Below are positions 63,821-64,000 of a stretch of 64,000 bases of DNA, one piece after another. A model generated the notes under the pieces. That model ran no database searches, was not told where the DNA came from, and saw only the letters and a list, made by a program, of their open reading frames with translations. A program made the translations under genes and the position numbers. How positions within the stretch are numbered: position 1 is the first letter of the stretch; each line of letters starts with the position of its first letter. Origin of the DNA: Agrobacterium sp. AGB01 (GTDB lineage Bacteria; Pseudomonadota; Alphaproteobacteria; Rhizobiales; Rhizobiaceae); NCBI RefSeq assembly GCF_014851585.1, contig NZ_JACVAB010000004.1, forward strand, positions 310,001-374,000, given 5' to 3'.

Positions 63821-64000
63821 TTACGCCGCAATCGGAACCAGATTAGCCTCGATCTGATCGCGGAAGTTTTCATAGCGGCTTGGCAGTTTCAATGCTTCGC
63901 CGAGATGGGCAGTATCTTCGTCCCGGTCAAAACCGGGTTCGTTGGTGGCGATTTCGAACAGGATGCCGCCCGGCGTCCGGAAGTAGATCGCCCAGAAGTA
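63821..64000 (-). CDS. VOC-family ring-cleaving dioxygenase, C-terminal part (partial)
   Basis: 60 codons including the stop, cut by the right edge. [24 protein letters not shown] carries the glyoxalase/VOC metal-site Glu and the [18 protein letters not shown] ending that is typical of ring-cleaving dioxygenases of the PcpA/LinE/MhqO type. First member, in transcription order, of the leftward hydrolase group (YcaC-like and others follow 141 bp on). Confidence 0.8.
   Translation of the reverse strand, partial: YFWAIYFRTPGGILFEIATNEPGFDRDEDTAHLGEALKLPSRYENFRDQIEANLVPIAA

Overview
The window looks like chromosomal DNA of an alphaproteobacterium, probably of the Hyphomicrobiales (Brucella/Ochrobactrum/Phyllobacterium-like). 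The clues are moderately high GC, dense same-strand operons rich in ABC transporters, IclR/LysR/MarR regulators, RidA, MFS, XapX and DoxX genes, and no rRNA, tRNA, phage or intact insertion sequence. The genus cannot be fixed from the sequence alone. All functional calls come from motif and family recognition by eye; no database search was run.

Layout. 1-2.2 kb (minus): an acc-type operon with a biotin carrier, a biotin carboxylase and a second, lysine-less carrier-like protein cut by the window edge. 2.7-7.7 kb (plus): HlyD adaptor, RbbA-like double-ATPase/permease fusion and a YhhJ-like permease. 7.9-10.9 kb: an autotransporter whose passenger holds four exact-length 69-residue repeats. 11-13.7 kb (minus): aconitase B. 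14.4-19 kb (plus): a minimal archaic chaperone-usher pilus operon (SCPU subunit, chaperone, usher, double-SCPU tip protein). 19-25 kb: an amino-acid catabolic island (D-threonine-aldolase-family enzyme, polar amino acid ABC transporter, two RidA proteins, IclR regulator). 25-26.6 kb: MYG1-like and GreA-like genes.

26.9-33.5 kb (plus): a winged-helix/NTPase/helical-repeat regulator followed by a Cys-less DJ-1-like protein, an exported alpha/beta hydrolase, an SDR and a membrane protein whose start codon lies next to a run of ten G. 33.5-36.2 kb (plus): a MarR regulator with a four-Cys tail, a secreted protein, an AhpD-like protein and a thioredoxin-like protein. 36.2-45.6 kb (minus): LysR, a peptide/nickel-type ABC transporter, a flavin monooxygenase, a DsbA-type isomerase and an SDR without the usual YxxxK. 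45.8-49.6 kb (minus): a Fe3+/2-aminoethylphosphonate-class ABC transporter.

49.9-53.4 kb (plus) is the most unusual region. A TnpB-like N-terminal module without a RuvC nuclease reads in frame into a PspA/IM30 gene, followed by a YqiJ-like OB-fold membrane protein and a YqiK-like flotillin, closed by a strong terminator. 53.4-57.3 kb (minus) is a four-gene small-molecule operon (PLP decarboxylase, AMP ligase, acyl carrier protein, GNAT-like protein) like the exosortase-A-associated modules but without an exosortase. 57.7-64 kb (minus): a TetR-like remnant, a DUF1622 protein, an MFS exporter with a C-terminal monooxygenase-like domain, DoxX, a YtcJ-like amidohydrolase, XapX, a YcaC-like hydrolase and the 3' end of a VOC ring-cleaving dioxygenase.
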